Source of the DNA: Ectobius pallidus
Taxonomy: Eukaryota; Arthropoda; Insecta; Blattodea; Ectobiidae
Length of the DNA stretch: 64,000 nt
Assembly: GCA_964059195.1 (NCBI GenBank)
Contig: CAXKWD010000005.1
Coordinates: 137,283,686 to 137,347,685, forward strand
Reading direction: 5' to 3'
In this document: one piece after another, positions 36,669 to 48,236 of the stretch
How positions within the stretch are numbered: position 1 is the first letter of the stretch
How the letters are laid out: each line of letters opens with the position of its first letter
Position numbers and translations under genes: made by a program
Notes under the pieces: model-generated
Told to the model about the DNA's origin: nothing
The model's database searches: none
What the model saw: the letters and a program-made list of their open reading frames with translations, nothing else

Positions 36669-37717
36669 TTCATACATTCGAACATTAAAGCATTGGGACT
36701 ATCACTTTTGATATTCTTCACAACTGCTACAGTTCTACATAACCAACGAGACTGATACATTGACCAGTTCTATGAAGGTATATCCATTACACGGTATTCA
36801 ACTTAGGCAACACTTACTAACAATTTTAAACATACATTCTATAAATGGGAATGGCTTCTGGTAACGAGATTCCACAGTCCGTATGTCATCTGTCCCATTA
36901 GACTTTTTGACAAGTACTAAGAATAGCTACTTTTTCTGAGTGCACAGTAGTTATGTAACTCCCGTGTCATTGACAATGTAGTTGACCTCTGTATAACAAG
37001 CATTCCTTTGTGATGAGTGGAAAAAAAAAGGCTTTTAAAAGTGACATTATCAGGTCATTAAATGTACTTGAAAAGTAAATAATTCATAAAAACACATAAG
37101 TGAAAGGGGATTCGTAAAATTCCTATAATTTCCTGAAGCATTTGTATTATCGGTTGGGTGACTGTTATAATAGGCCTACTGTGATTTTGCATACAACTGA
37201 AGTAAAGCCACTAATTTATTTTTTCCAATCACGTTCACACATATACAAAATGTGCTTTGAACTACGCTGTATAAATTTAATAACTTATATGATAGAGAGT
37301 CCTTAGGCTAGATATTTAAGGGTAGGAAACCCTGGTCTATGGATTCAAATTTCCATGTTATGTTATCCTACGACAAAAACGAATAGGACCTTTTTTGTAG
37401 GAAATGTTATCTACTTTAATTTTGCATGCGGAATAATTTTCGCTAGGATTGATGGTTACGGATATAAATAAATATATATATATATAAAACTTTAAACATC
37501 TTTCTCATCCCCTGCTTACACTCCACCCTCCAGTACTTTAATATGATGTACATTAGCTACCAACGAACACCCTTGCCAAATTTCAAAACTCCGGGAATTT
37601 TTCATTCGATCACTGTTATTTTATCTAATTTGTCTGTACTTTAAAATAGTTTTTAATGTATATTTCTAAGAATAAAATTGAAATACATGTTCAACACCGT
37701 TGAGCTCGTTCAATGTG
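36669..37717. other. AT-rich non-coding stretch
   Basis: TAGGCCTA at 37171; (AT)n near 37467-37486. No gene. Confidence 0.5.
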
Positions 37718-37791
37718 ATAAAATAAATAGGACACCATTTGCTCAACTAAGAAATATTTTTTTTGAGCAAATGGTATCTTATTTATTTTAT
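37718..37791. repeat. 29-bp near-perfect hairpin
   Basis: 37718-37746 pairs with 37763-37791 with two mismatches; the loop is 16 nt and T-rich. The inner stem is CACCATTTGCTCAA / TTGAGCAAATGGTA, the outer stem is AT-rich. Confidence 0.85.
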
Positions 37792-37824
37792 TCCAAGAAT
37801 AATAATAAAATTTTGATTTTTTTT

Positions 37825-38020
37825 TATGAAAATGGGAAGTAGTCTAGCGTTTGATGGAGCACAACATTTTCTTAAAAAAAGAGTCAGTCTACCGACTCAC
37901 ATGAGGAACGTCGTTCGTTCAAAATCCCTGGTCAACAAATCTGAGTATGGGTTATCGGGGTTTTCCTCACCCGCACAGGTGAATGTTGGATTGAAATTTG
38001 CTTACCCTCAACTTTCGACT
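37825..38020 (+). mobile_element. SINE fragment, family B-like
   Basis: B-box-like CGTTCAAAATCCCTGG followed by TATCGGGGTTTTCCTCAC, which matches TCTCGGGGTTTTCCTCAC of the family B copy at 13.3 kb. Confidence 0.55.
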
Positions 38021-39557
38021 AGTGATGTACAAATAAATGAAGAGGCCTGAATCTATAGCCATTAATAGATTTTTAACAATAATTGATAAATGATAAAAAA
38101 CAGCAAAATTAAAATCTTGGTATCAATACAGGTGAATTAAAGTATTTTACACAATTGATAGTGGATCATGTTTTAGTAAAATTTATTATAGATACCCGTA
38201 GGTGATTTTAAATAATATTTTATTGCGTGCAACGATTCTTCTGAAAGAGTATTGTTTATTTCTAGATAAATTTTCTAGGTACTTACAAATGTAGTCTAAT
38301 GTAAGAATCTTCATCAATATCAAAACACGGGATGCATACCCTATTCTTTTCTTGAAGAATTCATTATCGAACGATATTCAAATTGAGAAATCAAACGCAT
38401 AACTAGCAGTAGCGACATGTATAGTAAATCATTTTGATTACATTAGTAAACATAAGACCGTTTCGATTGACAGGAAAAGCAAAGCACGACTCACGACCCG
38501 ATTGATATAAGATGCTGCAAGAAGCATGCATAGAGAAGAGGAGTCCCTGATTTAGTGAGTGGTAAATCAAGTTCATGTCTGCACATATTTGATTAGGGGC
38601 AATCTAACCATGTCATGTATTGTCATAAACCGCCTGCTATTGCCTCAGGTCAACACTCTGCACCTATAACAGTAACTTAAGGCCTTCACCAGTTGATTAG
38701 AGGTATGTTATAGCTTTACAATGTCTCATTCATTAGTGATTTTCAGGGTCTGAAGTTAATGCTCTTTCAAAAGACGAAGTATGCATGCAAGTATGCTCTA
38801 AAATTTGTAAAATATGCTACGGAACCAATGAGTATTTAAATAATTTGAATACTTTATGTTCTCTTTTCAGCTGAAAAATTGAGTGAAAAGTGAAACGTCA
38901 CTTTAATATCATACAATCAGTTTCGAAAATATTAGGCTTTATACTGTCAATTATTGTACAGTGGGTTCTCAAAACAATTTAAATGCTTGAATTAACAGGC
39001 ATATGCCCAATATTTAAAATCTGTAAGAAATATGCTGTTTAAAAAGTGACAAACTAATAAAATATGCACATATACTTTATAATAAGCAAATATGATGCAT
39101 AATTGCAAAACTAACAAAATATGAAACAATATGCAAAATGAAACCAAAATTCACTGTTATTTCTTTCATGTCTTGTACACATTTTAAACTAGCATGTAAT
39201 ACAGTGCATTGTTAAAAATATGATTTTTCATAAACTTAAGGGCCCTAGTCATTATAATCTATTATCCCTAGTATCACTAGTTATCCCTACACGATGTACC
39301 TAAATCAGCTCGAGAAACTTTTGTAATTTTTTTTTAAGATTGTAGAAACTACACACATAATTTTATCGTGACGAGCATGCAGTAACTGTCAAGATTTTTT
39401 TAAATACTCAATTATTTGAAATAAATCAGTAAATGGAATTGCAGTTGGTGGCTCAGTTGGCAACTCCAGTTGGGAAAAGCGTGACGAAAGAGGGGACATA
39501 ATTATAATAAATTTTATTCACAATATTTATGTGTAACAGCCTACTATTTAGAATAGG
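38021..39557. other. AT-rich non-coding stretch
   Basis: Nothing supported; ATATGC words are frequent near 39000-39140. Confidence 0.5.
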
Positions 39558-39771
39558 ATAGTATTTTGTAGACGAAATTTGTTCTGGGCGGGATTTGAAA
39601 CCGGCTTTGCACGCTGACACCTACACCACTATGCTCCCATAGCACGTACCAAGGTCCATTCCAAATCTCTGTGAACTGGGTACGTGCAGTGGGAGCATAG
39701 TGGTTTACGTGTCAGCGTACAAAGCGGGGTTCAAATCCCGCCCAGGACAAATTTCGTCTACAGAATGCTAT
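39558..39771. mobile_element. Inverted pair of tRNA-like SINEs (family H)
   Basis: The arms 39558-39650 and 39679-39771 are each 93 nt, pair without gaps, and differ at 10 positions (about 89%). The spacer is 28 nt. The right arm reads GAGCATAGTGGTTTACG (A-box) and GGGGTTCAAATCCCGCCC (B-box), so both arms are tRNA-derived. A transcript would form a very long hairpin. Confidence 0.85.
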
Positions 39772-39820
39772 TGTAAATATAATTATTCTAAATCAGGGAT
39801 GTAACTTTACATACGGGAAG

Positions 39821-39874
<54 letters not shown>

Positions 39875-40589
39875 CAGTTTCTCTTAGTTTGATCCTGGTT
39901 GTTTAGTTGTTTAATAGTCAAAGTGTATTTAGATATCCATTAATCTGAATATTTTCAATTTTCCGATAGGCACACATATCTCCTACATCCACGAATTTAG
40001 TGGATTTAGTGATATCCTTCTTAGTTCGTTAAGCTAAATCTGTAAAGAAATAAAAGTTACCAATTTCAACCCTAGGTTTGTCAATCAAATTGAGTTACAA
40101 TCTATATCCTGTCACGCCAAGTGAAACCAACGGATATTAAAATCAAGGATCAAGATCAAACTTTTACATGTACATGAGAAAGTTCTAGAACTGATCTATG
40201 GAAATTATCGTCGTTTTCACCAGAGAAGATGGTTATCTGTAATACCAAATGAGACAATGAGATTCACTTGAACTACGTAGAGTTCACGTATTCTGAAATT
40301 ACCATACTTCCTGAAGGTGAGGAGGGCCTTTGAATATTTTAAAAGCAGGAGATAATTCTCTTTGGGATTTATTGCACTATCACACATCAAACTAAATTAC
40401 TGTGGAATGAAATATCTTTTGCATGCTTAGAAGTTAGTTGTCAATATAAAGATTGGTAGTTTTAAGGCCATAGTGCAAGAACAGAATACCTATTTCAATA
40501 TCATTATACAAGGGGTACACAAATTTTCCAACTTGTCAATACGAAGATAACTACGTTAGCGTTTCTTTCACCCGCCTAAAGCAATGGCT
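39772..40589. other. Non-coding stretch with a 50-bp (AT)n run
   Basis: (AT)n occupies 39823-39872. No gene. Confidence 0.55.
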
Positions 40590-40660
40590 AACTGCGTGAG
40601 TTGCATCCCAGAAGCATTACTGGCTTTAGTTCGAATCCGAATTCAGGTAATATTTCAATA
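40590..40660 (+). mobile_element. tRNA-like SINE head fragment
   Basis: TGCGTGAGTTGCATC is A-box-like; TAGTTCGAATCCGAATTC is a B-box. Confidence 0.45.
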
Positions 40661-41459
40661 TCCCGTTTCAAAACAAGTGATTGGTATACCGTATTTCAAA
40701 GCTTAGTTAGTCATACTTCGTTTAGGACCTACCATCAGCTCAATATTCCCTAATACTTTATGAATCTAAGGCTCCCAAGATAAAGTTCTACAGCTTGATG
40801 ACTAACGTCGACTGTCGACTGCAGGGCAGTACTTGTAACACGGGTGGCAATATTTAGGTGGGATTTAAATGACACATGTATTGTTTCACATTCTGGGAAT
40901 CTGCACATTATATCGAAAAAGGACTTCTTTCATCCACTGTTAATACCGGTTTTAAGATCCGTGAAAAAAAATTTAGTCATGTAATTTATAATTAATAAGG
41001 TACAACTTATGATTAATAATGATAAAGGACCGGATTTTTAGGTTCTTATAGAATGCATAAAACTACAGCACTGTGCTTACAAACATATTTTCTCTCAATA
41101 AGTGTGAAAGATTTGACTTGATGATTGTCCATTGATTTTTAACGCGTGATTTAGTAATAACTTGATGGAATCTAAGCTGTAAGAACCTAAATGACCAGCT
41201 GAAATAATAACTACAAAAACGCTGCTCATTCTGAAAAATAACAAATTTCACATTATTATTCTAGTGAGATGTTTCCATTATTTAAAAATCTTTTCGAGGT
41301 TTATATTAGAGATATGAGAGGCTAAGTTCCACTTATAATGCCTTTTCAGAACAATGACTGATAAGAGCATACGTTCAATAATTTGAAGACAACGCCTTTC
41401 ACATAAAAATACCTCCGTATTATCAGCAATATTTGCAAGCGGTGTAAGAAAAGCTAATT
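40661..41459. other. AT-rich non-coding stretch
   Basis: Nothing supported. Confidence 0.5.
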
Positions 41460-41780
41460 GCTTGCGTGATCTAGAGGTTGGCGTTGCTGACTACGTTCTT
41501 ACTTCTTGCGATCTACAGGGAAAGGTATAGGTTTGATTTCCGATACCTCCTTGGATTTCTTAGAGTTAGGGAGGCTTGGAAAGGAAAGCACTGAGTCTAG
41601 TGAGGACACTGGAGGAGCTACTTTATAAGTAGCGATTTCGTTACCAAAAGTCGTTAATAACGGTTGTGGGGATCCGCAAGCTGACCACAAGCCCCAATCC
41701 TGCCATCTGCCAACGGCAGAAGACGTAGCAGTCAGATGGTGGACCTATCTCACAAGGGATGTAGCGCCATGTAGTTTAGT
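41460..41780 (+). mobile_element. SINE family F, plus strand, about 320 bp
   Basis: TGATCTAGAGGTTGGCG near the head and GGTTTGATTTCCGATACC as B-box. The body has AAGCACTGAGTCTAGTGAGG and CACTGGAGGAGCTACTT, aligning with the minus-strand copy at 21.7 kb. Its right end abuts the palindromic mariner element. Confidence 0.7.
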
Positions 41781-41864
41781 TTACTACTAATACGAGGGTC
41801 ATTTCAAAAGTTCTGCACACTGTAAGATAGAATGGAAGAAAATAATTTATTTTGCAAAATACCT

Positions 41865-42050
41865 TTACAGGCCTTCAATATAATCTTCATTCTTGCTTAT
41901 AGCAGCTTCCCAACGTTTTGGCAAATTTTGTATTCCGGATAGGGCACCTTCATTGTTGAGCTGTCTGATTACTCGGGTCACTTCACTGGAAGCTTCATCA
42001 ATTGTAACAAAGCGTTTTCCACGGAGTGGTTCCTTCAATTTGGGAAACAA
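41865..42050 (-). pseudogene. Mariner transposase C-terminal fragment (left arm)
   Basis: 61 codons, starting at an internal Met (MFPKLKEPLRGKRF) and ending YIEGL-stop. This is only the tail of a transposase that is usually about 340-350 residues long; the DNA-binding domain and most of the DDD core are gone. Upstream the frame is broken by a stop and an indel around 42060-42090. It cannot be functional. Confidence 0.8.
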
Positions 42051-42117
42051 ATCAAGTCTGGTGGGCTCAAATCAGGAATGTACGATGGGTGGAGAAGTCT
42101 TTCCCATCCATAGACTT

Positions 42118-42274
42118 GGAAAACGTTTTTTTTACAATTGATGAAACTTCCAGTGAGGTGACCCGAGTAATCAGACAGCTCAACAATGAATGTGCCCTAT
42201 CCAGAATACAGAATTTTCCAAAACGTTGGGAAGCTGTCATAAGCAAGACTGAGGGTTATATTGAAGGCCTGTAA
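42118..42274 (+). pseudogene. Mariner transposase C-terminal fragment (right arm)
   Basis: About 50 codons in the plus direction, homologous to the left arm but with several substitutions (for example SRIQNFPKRWEAVISKTEGY). It stops at the same place. The open frame extends upstream to 42026 only because the spacer happens to be open. Both tails sit the same distance from their terminal repeats. Confidence 0.78.
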
Positions 42275-42348
42275 AGGCATTTTGCAAAATAAATTATTTT
42301 CTTTAATTTTATCTTACAGTGTGCAGAACTTTTGAAATGATCCTCGTA

Positions 42349-43066
42349 TGAAACAAACAGAGATCATAGGGTAAAATGCATATATCCTATTGCATGCTCA
42401 GGCACTTTAGGGTGTAAAAATCCAGATATAATAGCCTATCTTGAAACGCGTTTTCTCAATATTATCTCGATTTCAGTTATTTTTCACTCCAGGACCAATA
42501 AGGACGTCTATGTCAACTTCCAAAAGCATAAAATACGTTTTTAAAAACCTAATCATATAATCAGATGCCAGTGATACCAAACCTATTGACATTTAGTGAG
42601 ATAAATTCTTGCTATATAACGTGATCGTTGTTGCTTGTTAGTTTTCTCATGCTTCTCAATAAATAACTACGAAATGACTACAAAACGTAAGAATGACATC
42701 ACGTCTCACCTATAAGAAGAACTTAATTTAATCACCAGCCTTGTTATATACTACTCTAAGGAAATGCATAATAAGATCATGATTCTTCGAATTAAGAGTT
42801 CGAATGACCTAGAAAGTGAACTGCATTAACATAAACCATCCTACCAAGGGTCAAACTTGCTTTCAAGGGTCACGGCATTGACGGCATGACCTTAATCCTC
42901 AAACTACGTGATTTAAAATCATGAATTTGTTTAGCAAATCTTGAACTTTCCCTATTAATAATAATGTCTTTGTTGTACAGAGATTCTAAAAACAAAGAAA
43001 TTTTATGTTTGTGGTGCATTAAGACTAACTAATAGGCAATTCTATGAAATGTGAATCACATAATTA
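42349..43066. other. AT-rich non-coding stretch
   Basis: Nothing supported. Confidence 0.5.
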
Positions 43067-43318
43067 ACCCTTTCAGTGCTGAATTTGCATATTCATAAAT
43101 AAGCATTCACGTAAAATCATGAGTGGAATATAAGTATGAATTAAACACGAAACATTTCATAGAATAGCTGGTTTGAATGAATGGCAATTATGGCACGAGA
43201 ATAATAATCTTCGCATTTAAGATAAATAATTATTTTGTTAATCAAATAATTCTGCTTTTATGGAATTCTTCTTTTTGTGGTGACGGTTTTATACGTCATT
43301 AGCATTGAAAAGGTTATA
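43067..43318 (+). mobile_element. MITE family M, copy 3 (best ends)
   Basis: Starts AACCCTTTCAGTGCTGAATT and ends TTTATACGTCATTAGCATTG followed by AAAAGGTTATAA. The reversed end, AACCTTTTCAATGCTAATGA, matches the start at most positions, giving a roughly 17-bp imperfect terminal inverted repeat. About 250 bp, no coding content. Copies at 28838 and 30488 share the body. Confidence 0.7.
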
Positions 43319-45667
43319 ACTGGCAGCGTACACTATCAGCAGCTTTCAGTCGGAACTCGCGTGGTAAGCATTTGAAGGTTAAGCTGTTGATTCCACTTCA
43401 TACGATTGTAGGAAATAGTGCCCTTAAAAAGAGATCCCTGGGCAAAATTACTGACATTTCTAAAATCCGAGATAATACTAATTATCACGATTACTGAACC
43501 CCTAACAAAATTGTACACCTATAACTAAGGAAATTTGTTCCTTATCATTTATCCTTATTTAATTCCTTCAAAACACCTTTTTTACTACATACAAGATTAA
43601 CGTATGATGGCGAAACAAGAGTCAATCATAGATCACACTGTTCGTCATGAAATCTGACAACATCTAACAAACCACCCAGCTATAGAAAATTTAAGTACAC
43701 AGCGTTTGAAACAGAAAAGTAAGCTAAGCTGTAGTAAGGTTTATAATACTTTTAGTCAGGTTTAGTGAACAACCTACTGAAAAAGTAGCATGCAAACTAG
43801 AAGCGAAAACATTAATATACCAGTACACCTACTCTGTTTCCCTTATTCCTTTATACGAACCTCTGAGCCAGCTATCCCATAAATAATAATTACATATAAA
43901 TAAAGTTATTTTACAATAGGTATGTGGGCTGAAGCACTAAACTATAAGATATAGTTTAACTGTGTATGGATTTACTTCTAACATAAATTTTGGAATCATT
44001 TCCTCCTGTATAAATTCTCTGACGTTGTCCTTAAAACTCGGTTACACCAGACATGAGTTCTTTTTTCTTTGGTTTGACAATTTTGCAACTTATCTAACAC
44101 TCTGAAGAAACTTTATTTATATGGAATCTTATAATTAAGTGAAGATCCTAAATTCCAAAAATTTTTTGTTCAAACCACACTTGCTTCCTTAAATTAGTAT
44201 TTAGAATTGTTTAAAAAAATAATATCCACTGATCAAATTTCATTTACAATTTTTATATGAATCTAGCATTCTGCAAACACTTCATAGAACTTCACTGTTA
44301 ATAACTGACACTTGATGGATTGTCAGCATTCTAAAGTTCGATGAAATAAGTACGGTGATCTTGATGGCCATGAAGTAAGCAATAGCTTACAATTAGTATG
44401 TATATTTTTTAGAACAATTTTTCAGCCTTACATTCATAAAAATATGTTCATACCTTTTAAACGCCTTGTAAATGCTTATTTTTATTTATTTTAGGACAAA
44501 AATGAAAAATATGATTAGGCCTATTTGCAATCTTTTGTATAATCTTGAAGAGTTTTTAATTTATACTTTAGCACTATTTGATTTTTATTTATTGTTAATT
44601 AATTGTCGTAATCTATAACCTGGCAAATTGTACTATACTTAATGGCTCAATAAATGTGAATATAATTATCTATGAATATATTTATTAAACTTTTAAATAT
44701 CCTGGATACCTACAATTCTCATAAAATATGTACACGCCCACTTTGTTTCAATTAAGCCATCATTCATCAGATAAAATATTCCAGTTACTAAATTTCTAAT
44801 ATGTCTTATTCCAAGCACATTCACACATCTTGAAAAGAGTTATTCTTAAAAGTTTTCAAAGAATTAAGCTTCACATTAATACACTTTATAATAGTTTTTA
44901 AAGAGGATTTTTTAGAAACTGCATTATTACTTCAGATGCCAGCCTTTTTGGAGTATTTTAGAACAGAGAACTTCATTATGAGCATATGTGCATTTAATTT
45001 TTCTCATATCCACTTAAAAAAAAGATAAACCTTCAGTTGGTTTATTTCATACTTAAACTTTATCCTACCTTGAACAAAGCAAAATACACAAACAGTGTAT
45101 TCTTGCAAGCACTGTCTGATGTACAAGAGTATTATGCACACAACAATTGTTGGTTACCTGTGTGTACATACAGTGCAGAATAGTGTGTTTAATGTATTAT
45201 TTAAATAGTTGATCACAATAGAGTACAAATACTTATGTAACTGTTTATACTTATTTTTCATGAATCTTTAACAGGTGGTATTATTTATACAGCATAGAAT
45301 GTTTAGATAGATATTCTCTTCCTTTTATTCATTGTATTCTTTATTATTTTCCTTACTTTGTGTGCATTAACTATATACAGGGACTTACTTTATGTAATGA
45401 AGTTTCGTTTTCATGACAAACATAATTACTACAATTTCAAAATTTGAAATATTTCTAGGCCGATCTTTATAATTTAATTACATAAATAGTATTTAATTTC
45501 GAATTAATTCTTAAAATAGTTAATTTGCATTTTTTGTTTATTGCAACTCCTACTTTATTCTGGATCCATATGGTCCACTTCAATTGGGACAGCTTCTTCA
45601 AAAGAACTTTCTCCTGCTGAGGATGATTATACTTTAATTAATAATGTTTTGACTGTTCAACAAAAAC
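43319..45667. other. Long AT-rich non-coding stretch; possible LINE 3' tail at its end
   Basis: No gene in 2.3 kb. TAGGCCTA at 44516. The last ~100 bp before the (AAAT)n run at 45668-45690 resemble a LINE 3' untranslated end, but no coding remnant was found. Confidence 0.45.
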
Positions 45668-45690
45668 AAATAAATAAATAAATAAATAAA
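45668..45690. repeat. (AAAT)n tract, possible LINE/SINE tail
   Basis: Five to six AAAT units, similar to tails at 52300, 57853 and 60177. Confidence 0.8.
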
Positions 45691-46265
45691 CATATACAAT
45701 TATGAATAACATTATCAAAAATAATACATACATGTTATATTATTTTATTTTCCTATTACCATAATATTTATTTATTTAGAATTTATATTATCTATTTTAT
45801 TATGTATACACATAACATATAAAATATTATATTTCTATTATGTTATTTATCTTTGTATTACTTTTAAAGAAATTACTTATATTAGGCATGAATAATGTAT
45901 TAAATGGTAATTTGCATACCCAATCTAGTGAAATTAAAAAAGGAAACTGATGTAGAGTCACATTTCAAGATGGAAATACAATGGAATAAATTAATTTAAA
46001 TGGATGACTATTATTTCATATGGAAACAACTTCCGTTAGATTGTAGTAATAATCATACTTAAATAAAGAAGAAATTTTATAATTTCCTGTGTGAGAAATC
46101 ATGAAACTCATTTATCATCAGGCAGACATTCTTAAAACCGATTGCTACATGTTGAGATTCTGTCCCCCTAGACATGAAAATTCTACTTGCTGACTTTTCA
46201 ATTAGATGCAAAACGATTCATTGCAGAAATCAAACTTCCAAGAATACCAGCTTCCCCTAGTCTGT

Positions 46266-46388
46266 CTGATATTATGTATGTATTATGTACCTATGTATGC
46301 ACCGTATCTAATGTTCATGACTTAACAATATAGTACATTGTGATATATTGGTTGCAAAGTGTGTTCTAGCAGAATATAGGAAAACTTA
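46266..46388 (+). repeat. Recent direct duplication D, copy 1
   Basis: The segment around TGACTTAACAATATAGTACA and the following TTGTGATATATTGGTTGCAA through GAATATAGGAAAA is repeated at 47818-47907 with about two substitutions in 80 bp. Copy 1 has an extra ~20 bp between GTACCTAT and the TGACTTAAC block. Confidence 0.8.
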
Positions 46389-46439
46389 GAAAAAACTCGA
46401 CTTGCATGAAAAGTAATTAACAGTAATTTTTAAAAAATG

Positions 46440-46855
46440 CAAACAGCTGTTGGAGATGGAGGTCAAGTTCCAAGGGAACCAACCTTAAGAAGTTGTGATT
46501 ATTTTAATCTTGGTGGCAATCAATATGTTAATTACTTCCCCACATACAACTAGTTGCATCACATTTAGCTGCTATGAATTAAATCAATACCCGTAGTGAA
46601 TATTAAGAAATAAAATGGAAGTAGAGGACAAAGGTAAGACTGGAATGATAAAATTCAACTAGCGAATATGATTGATTATATTCCATGTCTGCAATAAATA
46701 ATTAATATATCAAAAGTAGGAGGCTTTGACATAATGATGCACATATGAGCTGCAAAGAAGGAAAAGACAGGTAGGTTAGGTTATAGCCACTTGGTGCAGG
46801 AATTTTGAGTTTCCACCATGAGAGAATGAATGAGAAATGGATGAGAATCACTGTG
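46440..46855 (+). mobile_element. Unnamed dispersed repeat H, copy 2
   Basis: Partner of 9505-9920, same orientation, diverged along its whole length. In one frame 46443-46552 is open up to a TAG stop and carries DYFNLGGNQYVNYF, against DYFNLGGDKFIYYL in the other copy. No terminal repeats or tail were identified. Confidence 0.65.
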
Positions 46856-47117
46856 GTCAAAAAACATGAACACCAAAAAGTAATGGAGCTACATAACTTT
46901 GAAAGTCTACAGTTTATTTCCAACACATTGAATTTTATTTATGTATATATATATATTTCTTTTTAAATTCAGCTGTGTTTAAACTCTTTTGAGCTACGAG
47001 GCCATGTCAGGAGTTCGGGATGTGTATCTATACAGTAGGGGAGGCCTTGGAACTATTGATTTTCAATTGTTTCTATTATTGGTGTATTTTTATGGAGTAA
47101 CTTTCAACTGATATTAA

Positions 47118-47290
47118 TTTAAAGGGATATGATACAAGATGAAATGTTGAGGATTCATGCTTGCTTTTATGACTGGGGAAACCATGAAAAAACCCATGTA
47201 AAATTGACCGGTCATGAGATTGATTTGAACCTGGGACCTTCTGAATGCGAATCCAAGACGTTACCACCTCAGCGACCTCGCTCGGTGAAT
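47118..47290 (-). mobile_element. SINE family E, minus strand
   Basis: Minus strand: GAGGTCGCTGAGGTGGTAAC (A-box), CCCAGGTTCAAATCAAT (B-box), then the body with GGTTTCCCCAGTC. The same order and spacing occur at 52975-53168. Confidence 0.75.
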
Positions 47291-47817
47291 TATATCTTAT
47301 TGCAATTAAAGATGCTCTCATATTGTATTATCTCAACTTGAAGTAAGAAAAGCAATGTTTGATAAGTGTACATTATAATATAACCTGTTTGGAGTAAGTA
47401 CTTAGGAGCAATTAAGATAAGTTAAAAATGTTGTAAGAATAATTGTAAGCCTAATGGCAACTCAGAAGAAATGTATGAACAACACTACATGAAAAATAAA
47501 CACATGCTCTGAACATATGGCTTAGGTTGGAACAAAATATTTTAAAGGTACTGGTCTCAAGGTCAACAACTGGGTAATTTGAGCATGAGTAAATCAGGTT
47601 GCAGGACCGTCCAGAGGCCTTGGAAGGCCAGACATAGTTCATAGGTTACCATAACACAGAAAACTACTGGACGTGAAAATATTACTGGTTCTGGAGCTAT
47701 CTTTGAATAATATGATACCGTAATCTATTGATAATAAATCATCATCATCATAATCTTGAATCAAGGATTAGGCATTATTCCCTGTTCTGGCCCTTGATGA
47801 TGTCATTTGGAATAAAA
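47291..47817. other. Non-coding stretch
   Basis: Nothing supported; CAT trinucleotide run near 47739. Confidence 0.5.
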
Positions 47818-47907
47818 TAATGTATTATGTACCTATATCATGACTTAACAATACAGTACATTGTGATATATTGGTTGCAAAGTGTGTTCTAACAGAATAT
47901 AGGAAAA
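47818..47907 (+). repeat. Recent direct duplication D, copy 2
   Basis: Nearly identical to 46266-46388; the duplication stops at GAATATAGGAAAA in both. Just downstream begins the decayed RTE-like fragment. Confidence 0.8.
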
Positions 47908-47917
47908 GTTGCCTTGC

Positions 47918-48236
47918 GTTTGGTCTTCCTATACATCTTCTACCTTTAGTAACTTTATAGTGCAGTGTTTGTTTTTTCCTATATTATCCTCAGGCTATCG
48001 GTTTAGGTGATCCATCCATTTTTCTCTGAATTCTTTTATTTTGCTATTTAGACTAAACACATTCAGTTCATTTGTCTTCATTTTTGCTTTGACCTGATAG
48101 TTTGTAGCCTGAAACTGCAAGTGAAAACTTAAAGTCAGCTGCCTGAATGTGAAGGCGAGTCTTCTTTGTTAAAACCCATGTCTCTGCACCATACAATGTG
48201 TTGTACAGAATTGAAGGTTAATAATTTGTTTCAATT
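47918..48236 (-). pseudogene. Decayed RTE-like LINE reverse-transcriptase 3' fragment
   Basis: Minus strand reads LYNTLYGAETWVLTKKTRL, the well-known YGsEtW-l-kk segment downstream of the RT palm in RTE-type LINEs. It continues with IQAADFKF, then after frameshifts SK-KNEDK and REKWMDHL-R, then GRP near the end. Stops and frame changes are frequent, so it is old. Expected full-length proteins of this family are about 900-1000 residues; only about 105 are represented. Confidence 0.75.

Larger units (their letters stand above)
41791..42348. mobile_element. Palindromic (foldback) mariner derivative
   Basis: A 558-bp block counting the TA at each edge. Terminal sequence CGAGGGTCATTTCAAAAGTT is repeated inverted at the right end with one mismatch. 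Arms 41791-42020 and 42118-42348 are inverted copies of one sequence; the spacer is about 97 bp. Each arm encodes the last ~50 residues of a mariner-type transposase reading outward (TIDEASSEVTRVIRQLNNEG on the left; TIDETSSEVTRVIRQLNNEC on the right), both ending YIEGL-stop before the terminal repeat. The left arm reaches further inward, into LFPKLKEPLRG and a broken PP..P-L-PPD segment near the last catalytic Asp of the family. No catalytic core is complete, so it is non-autonomous. Confidence 0.85.
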
